DNA of 64,000 nt from PALSA-1296 sp038322815 (GCA_038322815.1 JBBQGG010000002.1:1-64000); one strand, 5' to 3'. Counted from the stretch's first letter, positions 18,801 through 27,523 are shown. Program-made: numbers and translations. Notes: a model not told the origin generated them from the letters alone.

Positions 18801-19152
18801 TTTGATCGGTAACGGGTTGAAATTTTCTAAGGACGATGCGATTCCGAACATTCAAATAACTTCACGTAAACTCTCAACGGAAAACATCTTAGAGAAAAAA
18901 CTTGATAAGAGCACTGCCTATCACGAGATCATCATAAAGGATAATGGAATCGGCTTTGATCAGGAGTTTTCTGAGAAAATTTTCGTCATCTTCCAGCGCT
19001 TAAATGAACGCACCAAATATGATGGTACCGGAATCGGCTTAGCGCTCTGTCGCAAGATCGTTGATAATCACTGCGGATTGATCTTTGCCGAATCCAAAGA
19101 AGGCAAAGGCTCAGAGTTTCATATTATTTTGCCGGAAAAACAGAAGCGCTAA
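15805..19152 (+). CDS. Multi-PAS sensor histidine kinase
   Basis: A soluble 1115-residue kinase with no membrane segment or receiver domain. Six PAS-like domains lie near residues 50-170, 185-300, 305-425, 465-585, 600-725 and 745-865. The last three are clearly related repeats, each opened by a coiled linker of the LEEKN...QKKNEELATQK type and a V(I/L)DSS(V/I)D motif. The kinase core follows: phospho-acceptor His889 in ASHDLQEPLRK, N box NLIGNGLKF (Asn1003), G1 DNGIGF and G2 GTGIGLALC. PAS domains of this kind bind small ligands, cofactors or partners; none can be assigned. No response regulator is adjacent, so it is an orphan kinase. Confidence 0.93.
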   Translation: MSSIKTTDSPYPPQEGESFSTSNGNSPMKTTARKRSIHAQKQDFAPDLAQTIIDQYRQLLEGLPVAVYTTNAQGLINLYNQEAVKLWGREPVIGKDMWCGSWKIYSIDGSPMALSTCPMALTLQEGRAVTGHEIVIERPDGTRRNVLPSPKPIFGPNGVLTGAINTLIDITDWKQSEILVRKSEANLRALFDNAKDGFVLFDLKSNILAFNHAAADLYSKVIGKKLLTNKSVSDVLGQELGEYVIAALEKARSGESIERKSKQHGLDGKEYWLRGFYNPVKSTDGSIIGVCMGISDITEEMKANSFASELAAIVQSSDDAIIGKTIEGIVTSWNAGAEKIFGYSSKEMIGESVTKLIPKDRLNEEPQILDRLKKGERVEHFETVRITKKGELRNVSLTISPIRIAEGILIGASKIARDITKQKLLQEKLLASEITFREELEKQVKDKTTQLKEKNEELTQQKNFMETVLDSSIDQICVYDNDFRFIGANKSFSKHSNIKAHEILGKTFLEVFPSYKDSDIHQAIGKTLTTNQSVTIYSKSHSGRHYTIYCVPLTQNNVNSGAIVIAHDNTTIIEANERLEKFNEVLEEKNLTLQKKNEELATQKEFIETVIDSSVDYITVYDMETRVITMNKKTEELMNYKHGETIGKTFLELYPNVENANILNIIHKTLKGEQTHLILPKGNMSHAFDINTIPLKHNDKVYAALVLVHDITEIIDISERLRATNALLEEKNDALQREKDLVETMIDSSVDFIGVYDKETRLISLNKKTLDFLGVKKEDMVGKTFWEINEGKPGTQDQCDDIMKALKGESIHKVYPRSAESFGRDYELFYIPLKHNNEVYAVLAMAHDVTEVMNISEKLRKTNEMLEEKNSALEHSNSELERFAYVASHDLQEPLRKIQMFAGRIREHNKDRMDETSQNYFKKIDASSDRMSILIKDILNYSRLDASEQNFECTDLNEIINHALSDYDLVIEEKKAKIEIEKLPSIDGIPVQLDQLFHNLIGNGLKFSKDDAIPNIQITSRKLSTENILEKKLDKSTAYHEIIIKDNGIGFDQEFSEKIFVIFQRLNERTKYDGTGIGLALCRKIVDNHCGLIFAESKEGKGSEFHIILPEKQKR

Positions 19153-19162
19153 CGAAGTCCCC

Positions 19163-21127
19163 TCAAACAGTCGCAGCTAACTTCTCCGCCTCTTGCTTCG
19201 CGTAAGCGAGCGTTCCGCCTGCGAGAACGATATGTCTTTGCCGTTCGGTCAGCGGTGAAGTGATTTGGTATTCAAGTTTTTTCGTCTTGTTGGTCAGCGT
19301 GATGTTTTCCGGATGTTCGGCGATCTGTGCTCTGGCGTTTTCGATGACGAGTTCATCGCCTTGGGCGATCGAAGCATAATCATGCGGATTGATAAATGTT
19401 GCAGGGAGAATTCCGAAGTTGATAAGATTCGCTAAATGAATTCTTGCAAAACTTTTTACGACGACTGCCGTGACACCAAGATAGCGCGGAGCAAGCGCAG
19501 CATGTTCGCGCGATGAACCTTGTCCGTAATTTTCGCCGGCGATTATCATTCCGCCGCCCCATTCCCGAGCACGTGCAGGGAATTCCGGATCAACACGGAC
19601 AAGAGTAAATTCGCTGATCGCCGGAATATTCGAGCGAAGCGGAAGAACTTTCGCTCCGGCAGGCATGATATGATCGGTCGTGATATTATCTGCCATTTTT
19701 AAAAGCACCTTGCCGTGAAGATTTTCCGGCATTGCAGAGAAGCTCGGAAGCGGTTTGATGTTCGGTCCGCGAATAATTTTTATATCAGCACGATTTTCAA
19801 TCGGCGCGATGAGCATATCGTCATTAACAATGATCTCATCCATCTCACCGATAAATTTATACGGAATTCCGGCATCACGCGGATCAGTGATGACGCCTTT
19901 AAGCGCAGAAGCGGCGCAGGTTTCAGGAGATGCAAGATAGACCTTCGCATCAGCAGTGCCCGAACGTCCTTCAAAGTTTCTGTTGAACGAACGAACAGAA
20001 ACTGAACCTGATGGAGGAGCCTGTCCCATGCCGATACACGGACCACAAGCTGATTCTAAAATTCTTGCACCTGAAGTAATGATCGTTGCAAGTGTCATAT
20101 CTGCATCTCGTGCGATCATTTCAAAAACTTGTTTTGATCCGGGAGTAAGTGTAAAACTTACCGACGGATGAATCGCCTTATCTTTTAAGATGTATGCAGA
20201 AATTCCGAGATCATGATAGCTGGAATTCGTGCAGCTTCCGACGCATGCTTGTGCGATCGGCATCCCTGCGATCTCGCGGACTTTCACCACCGCATCCGGC
20301 ATGTGCGGTTGTGCGATCATCGGTTCGAGTTCATTCAAATTAATTTCCATGTTCTCATCGAACTCTGCCCATTCATCGGCTTTCATTTCGATCCAGCCTG
20401 CATCGCGCTTTTGCGATTTCATGAATGCTTTCGTTTTTTCATCTGATGGAAAAAGCGAGGTTGTTGCGCCAAGTTCTGCGCCCATGTTGCAGATCGTGAA
20501 ACGATCTGAGATCGAAAGATTATGCGCGCCTTCGCCGTAATATTCTACGATGCGGCCCGTTCCTCCTTTTACCGTTAAGCGGCGAAGCATTTCAAGAATC
20601 ACATCTTTACCTGTTACCCAATCCTGAAGTTTTCCTGTGAGCTTTACACCAAGAACTTTCGGCATACCCGTCCAGAACGGCTGCCCTGCAAGTGCCATTG
20701 CAATATCAAGTCCGCCGGCACCGATGGCGATCATCCCAAGCCCTCCTGCAGTCGGAGTATGAGAATCAGAACCAAGCAATGTATCACCGGGAATTGCAAA
20801 TCTCTCGCGATGAACCTGATGACAGATTCCATTACCCGGACGTGAAAAGAACAAGCCATATTTCGCCGCAACCGATTGAAGATACTGATGATCGTCGGCA
20901 TTCTCGAACCCTGTCTGCAGCATATTATGATCGACATAACTGACCGATACTTTCGTCTTCGCTGAATCCAAAGCCATGGATTCGAATTGCAGATACGCCA
21001 TTGTTCCGGTCGCATCCTGAGTAAGCGTTTGGTCTATACGAAGTCCGATCTCCGTTCCGGGAGCAGGCAATGAATCATGCGAAGTGAGATGGGCTGATAG
21101 TATCTTATGCGTCAGGCTCTGTTTCAT
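19163..21127 (-). CDS. Aconitate hydratase, Aquifex type
   Basis: Aconitase isomerises citrate and isocitrate through a 4Fe-4S cluster in the TCA cycle. Cluster ligands are visible in VGSCTNSSYHD and in SACGPCIGMGQ. The N-terminal GSDSHTPTAGGLGM and the C-terminal swivel-domain GENYGQGSSREHAALAPR are diagnostic. At about 654 residues it fits the shorter Aquifex/Bacteroidota form rather than the 890-residue AcnA. I prefer the ATG at 21127 (MKQSLTHKILSAHL); a longer in-frame start at 21217 would add a hydrophobic 30-residue leader that the family lacks. It is convergent with the PAS kinase, 10 bases away. Confidence 0.94.
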   Translation of the reverse strand: MKQSLTHKILSAHLTSHDSLPAPGTEIGLRIDQTLTQDATGTMAYLQFESMALDSAKTKVSVSYVDHNMLQTGFENADDHQYLQSVAAKYGLFFSRPGNGICHQVHRERFAIPGDTLLGSDSHTPTAGGLGMIAIGAGGLDIAMALAGQPFWTGMPKVLGVKLTGKLQDWVTGKDVILEMLRRLTVKGGTGRIVEYYGEGAHNLSISDRFTICNMGAELGATTSLFPSDEKTKAFMKSQKRDAGWIEMKADEWAEFDENMEINLNELEPMIAQPHMPDAVVKVREIAGMPIAQACVGSCTNSSYHDLGISAYILKDKAIHPSVSFTLTPGSKQVFEMIARDADMTLATIITSGARILESACGPCIGMGQAPPSGSVSVRSFNRNFEGRSGTADAKVYLASPETCAASALKGVITDPRDAGIPYKFIGEMDEIIVNDDMLIAPIENRADIKIIRGPNIKPLPSFSAMPENLHGKVLLKMADNITTDHIMPAGAKVLPLRSNIPAISEFTLVRVDPEFPARAREWGGGMIIAGENYGQGSSREHAALAPRYLGVTAVVVKSFARIHLANLINFGILPATFINPHDYASIAQGDELVIENARAQIAEHPENITLTNKTKKLEYQITSPLTERQRHIVLAGGTLAYAKQEAEKLAATV

Positions 21128-21205
21128 ACAATTTTGAGGTTGGTTTTTGTTATAACATAGGTATAACAACAAAAAAACAAAAATGATTTTTACCCTCATA
21201 AATTG

Positions 21206-21343
21206 GTAGTGGCTCAATTTGAAAAAACTTTAATTTTGTCATTCTGAGCGAAGCGAAGAATCTGAAATTTAGGATGTCTGAAAGCTCAGATTCTTCGTTC
21301 CGCTTCGCTCCACTCAGAATGACAATTCAAATTGAGCCACTAC
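21206..21343. repeat. Nested palindromic repeat element, TCATTCTGAG family
   Basis: The outer arms are a perfect 18-bp inverted repeat (21206-21223 and 21326-21343, GTAGTGGCTCAATTTGAA). Inside them lies a head-to-head pair of the TCATTCTGAGCGAAGCGAAG repeat (about 21237-21270 and 21286-21325). The 319-base gap between aconitase and the next gene holds this element, a further solo copy and nothing that looks coding. Confidence 0.85.
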
Positions 21344-21377
21344 CCAAAAAAGTAGAGTCCCAATTTGGGAATTCTTA

Positions 21378-21406
21378 TTGTCATTCTCAACGAAGTGAAG
21401 AATGGC
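21378..21406. repeat. Solo copy of the TCATTCTGAG repeat family
   Basis: TTGTCATTCTCAACGAAGTG with a following AAGAATGG is a diverged single half of the neighbouring element. Confidence 0.6.
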
Positions 21407-21446
21407 AAGTCAAATTAGGACACGATCTTCAAAAGCAGGAGCAAAC

Positions 21447-22964
21447 TCAGTTCCGAATAAATCTTTTCGCAAGCTTTCGCTGGCCATCTTGAATAACAAG
21501 AAGATATGTGCCTGCCGGAATACCTTTTAAATTTATTGGACTTTGCAAATATACATTATTATGGTAAAGAGTTTCTCCAAGCAAATTCTGAATTTGCACT
21601 GACGGCTGAGTTGATTCAAAATTGCCGCTTATTTTTAGAACCGTACTACTTGGATTGGGATAGACTTCAAAATCATTTATATCTATCGGTTGCGATACGA
21701 TTGCCATGACCGGAGTTGGTACAATTTGCGTAAGGAAGAGATCGCTCTCAAATTGTGAAGTATTGTTTTGATTTTTAACAATGTTATTATCAAACTGAAG
21801 CTGTGTGTCGACAAAAGATCCGGCAAGATAAATATCCTGACCATAGATCACAAGAGACTGCGCTGCAACTGTCTGGCTTTCAACCCTTCGTATTGTATCT
21901 AAGATGACAACCAGCGTATCGGGAGTAATAAAGATCTTCATTTTTTTCACATTCAATGTATCTGATTGCTGGTCAGCAATATAAACATTTCCTCTGCGAT
22001 CAACAGCCAGCGTATTCATCAGCACTGAGCCAATCGAACCAAGCGAGCCGTGTATATCCTGCCCTGCCAGGAGATTACCGTTCGGAGAAAATATTTCCAG
22101 AGTCATCTTTTGAAATGCCTCGAAGTTGTAGCGGTAACGGACGATTCCCCAATCGGTAAGCGCAAGCTCATTTGCAATATTAAAAGTTACATACGGATCC
22201 TGATGAACCCACATTGCAGTCGCAGATGAATCGAACTTTGCAAGAAAAATAATATATCCCGGCTGGCTTGGAAGCAAAGGAAGCGTGATTTTATCAAATA
22301 TGGATTGCGGATCGCAGCAGCCACCTATATAAATATTTCCGGCATCATCGACAACAATATCATCGAAGACACGCACTCCGGTTTCTTTTTTCTTCCAGAG
22401 CATTGTGCCGCCGGAAGTGAACTTCGCAAAAAAACCATCGAGATCATTTTCAATTCCTGTCAGATAAATATTATTTTTTTTATCGGTCGTTATACTGAAG
22501 ACGCCGTTATTTTCTTGTGAAGTATCTTCGATGTGCCAAATAGTATTTCCCGATGGATCAAAGGCTGCAAGAAATAATCCGACGAATAATTTATTGCGTA
22601 GCGTATCTTTTCCGATGATAAGACTATCTATAAAACTTCCGCCGATGATGATGCGTCCGTTGCGATCAATTGCAATATCAAATCCACATGCCGCACCGCG
22701 GAAATTTTTTGTCCAAAGCTCATGTCCACTTGAATCCCGCTTGGTCAGGAAAATATCTCCTGTTGTCCGCTCACCGAGGATATAGTCAGTATGGGTTTGA
22801 TGGTAGCCCAGCGTATAAATATTTCCGCTGCTATCGGCAGCAAGTGAAGTCACAAAACTTTTATGCGGCTGCGCCAGAGAAATCGCCCAGTTAAAATGCT
22901 GCGAAAATGCAGGGCTTGTGCAAAAGAAAAGAAGAAAAAAGGGCAGAATAAATAGCTTTTTCAT
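21447..22964 (-). CDS. Secreted propeller-like (SBBP-type) repeat protein with sorting tail
   Basis: The 505-residue protein starts with a signal peptide (MKKLFILPFFLLFFCTSPAFS). At least five repeats of the form D-x-x-G-N-I-Y are spread through residues 40-350 (for example DSSGNIYTLGY, DRNGRIIIGGSF, DDAGNIYIGG, DRRGNVYIAD), as in SBBP/NHL-type beta-propellers. The last 85 residues are a sorting tail: VYPNPSSTVLKISG, then IQNLLGETLY and AGTYLLVIQDGQRKLAKRFI. The protein should be exported by a Por/type IX-like system and may bind ligands at the surface. The function is unknown. It lies between repeat clusters and is not in an obvious operon. Confidence 0.82.
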   Translation of the reverse strand: MKKLFILPFFLLFFCTSPAFSQHFNWAISLAQPHKSFVTSLAADSSGNIYTLGYHQTHTDYILGERTTGDIFLTKRDSSGHELWTKNFRGAACGFDIAIDRNGRIIIGGSFIDSLIIGKDTLRNKLFVGLFLAAFDPSGNTIWHIEDTSQENNGVFSITTDKKNNIYLTGIENDLDGFFAKFTSGGTMLWKKKETGVRVFDDIVVDDAGNIYIGGCCDPQSIFDKITLPLLPSQPGYIIFLAKFDSSATAMWVHQDPYVTFNIANELALTDWGIVRYRYNFEAFQKMTLEIFSPNGNLLAGQDIHGSLGSIGSVLMNTLAVDRRGNVYIADQQSDTLNVKKMKIFITPDTLVVILDTIRRVESQTVAAQSLVIYGQDIYLAGSFVDTQLQFDNNIVKNQNNTSQFESDLFLTQIVPTPVMAIVSQPIDINDFEVYPNPSSTVLKISGNFESTQPSVQIQNLLGETLYHNNVYLQSPINLKGIPAGTYLLVIQDGQRKLAKRFIRN

Positions 22965-23095
22965 AGAAACAACAGAAAAAAGATATCCGGGAGCAAATTA
23001 AATCAAATTCCCGATACTATAAAGACACAGAAAGATGCTATAATGTGACAAAGGGGGAGCTGACTGCCTCCGATTTGATGGGTACGCCAAAATAA

Positions 23096-23521
23096 TTATT
23101 CTATTTTTTTCTTCAAGCGTATCATAGTTCTTCCATCATGATAGTCATATTCAATTTCATCTACTAAGGCATGAATAAGAAAAATGCCTAAGCCTCCGGG
23201 CTGACGGGATTCGAGGCGCTTACGAATGTCTTCTGTTTCAGGAAGTATTTCGGGACGGAAGGCTTTTTCAGATTGCCAGGAAATTTCACAAATGAGCGTA
23301 TGGTTTTCGGAATCAATACTACACATGCAAAAAATATCGCAGGGCATTTCCGAAGCAGCATGCTCAATAATATTCGTGGCAATTTCATCGGCAGCAAGTT
23401 CAAGAGAGTGCAGCGTTTCCGGATCGATTCCGACATTCTTTGCAGTCTCTGAAATGAACATGCGAAGCTCAGCCAGGATCCGGGTATCGGCAGGAAGCGA
23501 TATGGTATTAGTATTCGTCAC
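23096..23521 (-). CDS. RsbW-like anti-sigma/serine kinase with degenerate G1 box
   Basis: A 141-residue GHKL ATPase of the RsbW/SpoIIAB family, which phosphorylates a STAS antagonist and sequesters a sigma factor or other target. The N box LELAADEIATNIIEHA (Glu46, Asn50) and the GGLGIFLIHALVDEIEYD segment (about 109) are well kept. The G1 box that normally reads DDGxxF is replaced by SWQSEKAF, so the adenine-contacting Asp and the Gly are missing. Kinase activity may therefore be altered. The start overlaps the STAS gene end by four bases. No sigma factor is adjacent. Confidence 0.85.
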   Translation of the reverse strand: MTNTNTISLPADTRILAELRMFISETAKNVGIDPETLHSLELAADEIATNIIEHAASEMPCDIFCMCSIDSENHTLICEISWQSEKAFRPEILPETEDIRKRLESRQPGGLGIFLIHALVDEIEYDYHDGRTMIRLKKKIE

Positions 23522-23895
23522 TTATTTTTAGCGAAAGAGCTAAGTGCATCATCAAGCTGAGGCAATACTTCGAAGACTATCGGAAAGCCAAGCAGATCAA
23601 GTACATGATAAATTTTTTCCGGTACTTTGATAAGCTTCATATCGCCGGATTGCGACCGCACCTCTTCGATAAGTCCCATCAGTACTCCAAGTCCGGCGCT
23701 GGAAATATATTCGAGATTCGAAAAATCAAGAATGAGCTTCGCCTTCTTTTCATTGCGGACCCGCTCTTCAAGAAATCTTTCGAATTCCGGAGCGGTATGA
23801 GCATCGAGCTGTCCGGATAGTGCAATAAGCATAATGCCTTCAGCCGGTGAATCGGCTTCAGTTGCTCCGAATTGTGATGGTGTTATTTGTGGCAT
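23518..23895 (-). CDS. STAS-domain anti-sigma factor antagonist (RsbV/SpoIIAA-like)
   Basis: A 125-residue STAS protein. IALSGQLDAHTAPEFERFLE is the first strand-helix unit. LDFSNLEYISSAGLGVLMGL carries the phosphorylatable serine (Ser65 or Ser66) at the place used in SpoIIAA and RsbV. In a partner switch the unphosphorylated form binds the RsbW-like kinase and frees its client. It lies between the phosphatase gene (27 bases upstream) and the kinase gene (four-base overlap), which gives a complete phosphatase-antagonist-kinase set. Confidence 0.92.
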   Translation of the reverse strand: MPQITPSQFGATEADSPAEGIMLIALSGQLDAHTAPEFERFLEERVRNEKKAKLILDFSNLEYISSAGLGVLMGLIEEVRSQSGDMKLIKVPEKIYHVLDLLGFPIVFEVLPQLDDALSSFAKNK

Positions 23896-23922
23896 TTTTT
23901 TTCTTAATCTGTTAATTTTCTT

Positions 23923-26178
23923 TTATACTCTTCTGATCACGACGAAAGTTGCATCATCGGTAAAAGATGAAGCTCCTGCATACATCAGTACATCACGTAA
24001 GATATGATCTGTCATTTTCTGTGTTTCTGGTTCGGCAAGTGTCGCTCTGACGATCTCGGCGAATCGGTCATATCCAAGTTCTTCGTCGGCGATATCTCTG
24101 ATCTCTGTTAGTCCGTCGCTGAAGATGATGATCGTCTCGCCGCTTTCGACAAGGATTTCTTTTTCTTCAAGTACTTCATCAAAAATTTTCTTGCCGACAA
24201 ATCCGATTCCCATTCCTTTTGGCTGGATGTATTCGTACTTCCCGTCTTTGGAAAAAATAAGGAGCGGCGTGTGGCCGCCACGTACATATTTTATCGAGTT
24301 ACCTTTGAAGCTCAGCGCTGCAAGGGTTACGAAGGATCGGCGAAATCCCTGCAGATTAATATTACGCATCAGGGCATCGTTGGTTGCGATGAAGAGTTCA
24401 CGAAGAGTCATCATCATCGGAGCCAGAGCCTGGACGATGCCCTTGGTCTCTGCCATAAAGATCGAAGCGGAAATTCCCTTTCCGGATACATCGCCGATCA
24501 CCACAAGCGGAGAGCCATCCCAGAGATTAGAAAAATCATAATAATCGCCGCCGACTTCATAAGCAGGAATGCTGATGGCGCTGAGTTCGAAGCCCGGAAT
24601 ATCCGGTACTTTATTTGGCAACAGGCTTTTTTGCATCGCTCTTGCTGCGCGAAGTTCGCCATCAAACTTTTGTTTCTCGATCGAATCGGTCAGAAGCCGA
24701 GCTGTATCCAAAGCAAGCGAAGCAACATCGCTGAAAGCCGTAAGGACTGTGACATCTTCATCATCAAAACCATATTCTCTTTTCTTAGCAACATACAGCG
24801 CACCTCGCAATTTTTCTTTATGCAGAAGCGGAACGGCAATGATCGAAGAAAGCTGATCAGGAATATTTTTTCCGCTGCCATTTCTTCGCCAGTCTTCATT
24901 GATAAAATACCCGGAAGTAAGCAGCACCGGTCGTTGAGTTATGGCAAGTTCTTCGGCAAGAGTTCTTTCCTGCTTATCGGAAGTTCTGACATACGGCGAG
25001 AGTTCATTCGTAATACGCTCGGCGATCTCCGAAGGAATAGAATCATAGGACCGATAGACAGAGCCATCGTTCGAGACGCCTCCGAAAGTAGATTTCATGT
25101 TCAGTTCAAGCCAGGCGCAATCCGATTTTGTCGCTTCACGGGCAAGAGCAGTGATCTGATCAGCAAGTTTTGGAATATCCAAAAGCAATTCGCTTGTCAG
25201 AACGTCAGAACTGAACCGGGTCAGCTTTGCAAGCGATTGGACTTCAGCGGCACGTCGCTCGACAAGTTCAGAAGAAGAAAGAGTGAAGAGTGCATTAAAA
25301 AATATCAGTCCGAAATACGCAGTGAATGCAAGCAGCGTGACCATCATTCCGCTTTGCAGAATTATTGAGTATCGTTGCAGCACAGGAATATTGAGATACA
25401 GAATAAAAGCCGTGAGACTGAGCAGTGTATCAAGAGCGCTGAAGATAAGTATCCTGTTTTTTTCCGTCCGCGACACATGCGGCATCCACTGAATTCGGAA
25501 CCATAAAAAAAGCGTAGTAAAAATAACAAGACCACGAAGTCCATAAAGTATCAGATCATAAAGCGTATCCTGGGGAAAGACATTTTTTATTTGCAGATAG
25601 TGCGCAATGCTGAAAAGTAATATGGGAAACAACCATAAGATAAAACGTCGGCGAAGCTCGGCCGTTCTCTGCCATAAAAAAAGAAATCGAACGAAGCCGA
25701 CAAGAAGAACTGAAAAACCAATGAACCATATCGCACCGATGATATCAATACTGGTTACGGTATTCGGATTTTTTGGTTCGAAATTTGGACCGACCGATAG
25801 AGTAAAGATATTCGGCAAAAATGAAAAGAGACATCCAATGGCAAGTGATACAACAAACCAGCGAAGCACTTTTACCGGAATCAAGCTTGATTCTGCTTTC
25901 CCTACGCTTCGTGAAAGATCACGATGCCGAATAATAAATGGAGTAATAGCACGAGACCAGAAAAATAATCCGAGGACTAAGAGCAGTGTGCGGATAATAT
26001 CCATTGAAGGACCCTGGATGGTCCTCAGTGAATTCGCAATAAGATCAATAACAAGGACGACGGCAAAGGTAATAAATCCGAAAAGTGCATTGAAGGCAGC
26101 ACGTGTCCCCGCCGCTCTGACAAAAGCCAGAAAGCGGCGCCACATAATATTCCAGATCGTTATTTCCTCTCGCGCCAT
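23923..26178 (-). CDS. Membrane-anchored SpoIIE/RsbU-type PP2C phosphatase with GAF-like domain
   Basis: The 751-residue protein has several hydrophobic helices in residues 15-320 (an input or anchoring module of about eight). A GAF-like domain follows at about 325-500 and a PP2C/SpoIIE domain at about 530-750. Phosphatase motifs include VGGDYYDF, VIGDVSGKGI and IFSDGLTEIRD, which supply the metal-binding Asp and Gly residues. The role is to dephosphorylate the downstream STAS antagonist in response to a membrane or cytosolic cue. It heads the rsbU-rsbV-rsbW-like cluster, 46 bases after hflX. The ligand is unknown. Confidence 0.92.
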   Translation of the reverse strand: MAREEITIWNIMWRRFLAFVRAAGTRAAFNALFGFITFAVVLVIDLIANSLRTIQGPSMDIIRTLLLVLGLFFWSRAITPFIIRHRDLSRSVGKAESSLIPVKVLRWFVVSLAIGCLFSFLPNIFTLSVGPNFEPKNPNTVTSIDIIGAIWFIGFSVLLVGFVRFLFLWQRTAELRRRFILWLFPILLFSIAHYLQIKNVFPQDTLYDLILYGLRGLVIFTTLFLWFRIQWMPHVSRTEKNRILIFSALDTLLSLTAFILYLNIPVLQRYSIILQSGMMVTLLAFTAYFGLIFFNALFTLSSSELVERRAAEVQSLAKLTRFSSDVLTSELLLDIPKLADQITALAREATKSDCAWLELNMKSTFGGVSNDGSVYRSYDSIPSEIAERITNELSPYVRTSDKQERTLAEELAITQRPVLLTSGYFINEDWRRNGSGKNIPDQLSSIIAVPLLHKEKLRGALYVAKKREYGFDDEDVTVLTAFSDVASLALDTARLLTDSIEKQKFDGELRAARAMQKSLLPNKVPDIPGFELSAISIPAYEVGGDYYDFSNLWDGSPLVVIGDVSGKGISASIFMAETKGIVQALAPMMMTLRELFIATNDALMRNINLQGFRRSFVTLAALSFKGNSIKYVRGGHTPLLIFSKDGKYEYIQPKGMGIGFVGKKIFDEVLEEKEILVESGETIIIFSDGLTEIRDIADEELGYDRFAEIVRATLAEPETQKMTDHILRDVLMYAGASSFTDDATFVVIRRV

Positions 26179-26224
26179 ATATAGAACTATAGAATACGCT
26201 TTTGGGCAGAGGAGAGTTCAGGAA

Positions 26225-27523
26225 TTATGCTGCCTTGGCAAGGAGCCTTTCAACTCGATCTAAATTCCGATGATGAACCGATAACTTCATGATGACGGAA
26301 GTATCACCGAATTTACGTTCTTTAACATCGGCTAATTCATGAAGACGTGAAGCGATCTCGAAATGATCGAGCGGAACTTCGACGGTCATATCGCTTGATG
26401 ATTCGGCGATAACTTTTTCTATCTCCGTTTTAAGAGCAGTTAGTCCGACACCTTTGAAAGCACTGATAAAAACCGAATGCGGGTAAAGACCTTGTAATTC
26501 TTCAAACTTATAATGATCTTCCTTTTTTACAAGATCGGTTTTATTAAAGACCATGATAACAGGCTTACCGGATACATCAAGATCTTCAAGCGTTTTTTCA
26601 ACGACGGCAATGTGTTCATCAAGATCGGAATGTCCGACATCAACGACATGCAATAAAATATCAGCCTCTGCAACTTCAGCAAGTGTTGTGCGGAACGAAG
26701 CGATCAGCTTCGGAGGCAGTTTGCGGATAAAACCTACGGTGTCAGTTAATAAAATTTTTCTGCCATGTGAAAGTTCTACAGTACGAGTCGTGGCATCCAG
26801 TGTTGCAAAAAGCCTGTCTTCGACAAATACTTCACCGGCGGAGACAACATTCAGCAACGAAGATTTTCCGGCATTGGTATATCCGACAAGCGCAACTCTT
26901 GCAAATTCATCAGATCTGGATTCACGGCGTGTTTCCTGCTGGCGCTCGATATCGCCAAGTTTTTCTTTGAGTTTAGCAATGCGAGTATTGATCAGTCGCC
27001 GATCGGTTTCGATCTGCGTTTCGCCCGGACCTTTCGTGCCGATGCCGCCGTATTGTTTTGATAAATGGGTCCATTGCCCTGTCAAACGTGGCAGAAAATA
27101 TTCGAGCTGCGCAAGTTCGATCTGCGTTTTTGCTTCGCGCGTTCTGGCACGAGATGCAAAAATATCAAGGATAAGTCCGGAACGATCCAAAACTTTGATC
27201 GCTAATTCTTTTTCTAAGTTACGGACTTGCATTGGAGAAAGATCGTCATCGAAGATCACGATCTGTAGTGACAGCATTTCAACATGCTTTTTTAATTCTT
27301 CGACCTTGCCTTTGCCAAGATACAGTGCACCGTCGGGAAGCTCTTTTTCCTGTGTCATTCGCAAAAGCACATCGGCGCCTGCCGTATCGGCAAGACGCTC
27401 CAGTTCATCCAAATGCTCGGTGGCTTCGCGGCGGGCGGATTCTTTATTAGTACGGATCAGCACTGCAATTCCTGCACGCTCCCGCTCCTTTGTATTAGAA
27501 TGATACTCGTATGTTTCTTTCAA
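26225..27523 (-). CDS. hflX: Ribosome-associated GTPase HflX
   Basis: HflX splits stalled or stressed 70S ribosomes. The N-terminal domain holds GALYLGKGKVEELK and IVIFDDDLSPMQVRNLE, the family signature. GETQIETDRRLI leads into a coiled region. The GTPase core has G1 GYTNAGKSS (214-222), G3 DTVGFIRKLPP and G4 FNKTDLV. The length of 432 is normal. It precedes the partner-switch genes on the same strand and follows nadA after 61 bases. Confidence 0.96.
   Translation of the reverse strand: MKETYEYHSNTKERERAGIAVLIRTNKESARREATEHLDELERLADTAGADVLLRMTQEKELPDGALYLGKGKVEELKKHVEMLSLQIVIFDDDLSPMQVRNLEKELAIKVLDRSGLILDIFASRARTREAKTQIELAQLEYFLPRLTGQWTHLSKQYGGIGTKGPGETQIETDRRLINTRIAKLKEKLGDIERQQETRRESRSDEFARVALVGYTNAGKSSLLNVVSAGEVFVEDRLFATLDATTRTVELSHGRKILLTDTVGFIRKLPPKLIASFRTTLAEVAEADILLHVVDVGHSDLDEHIAVVEKTLEDLDVSGKPVIMVFNKTDLVKKEDHYKFEELQGLYPHSVFISAFKGVGLTALKTEIEKVIAESSSDMTVEVPLDHFEIASRLHELADVKERKFGDTSVIMKLSVHHRNLDRVERLLAKAA

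Noticed and set aside
24271..25368. Plus-strand open frame of 365 codons
   Set aside because: It is antisense to the RsbU-like phosphatase gene, with low-complexity composition typical of shadow frames.
26553..27503. Plus-strand open frame of 316 codons
   Set aside because: It lies entirely antisense to hflX, is Ser/Arg/Cys-rich and has no recognisable domain.
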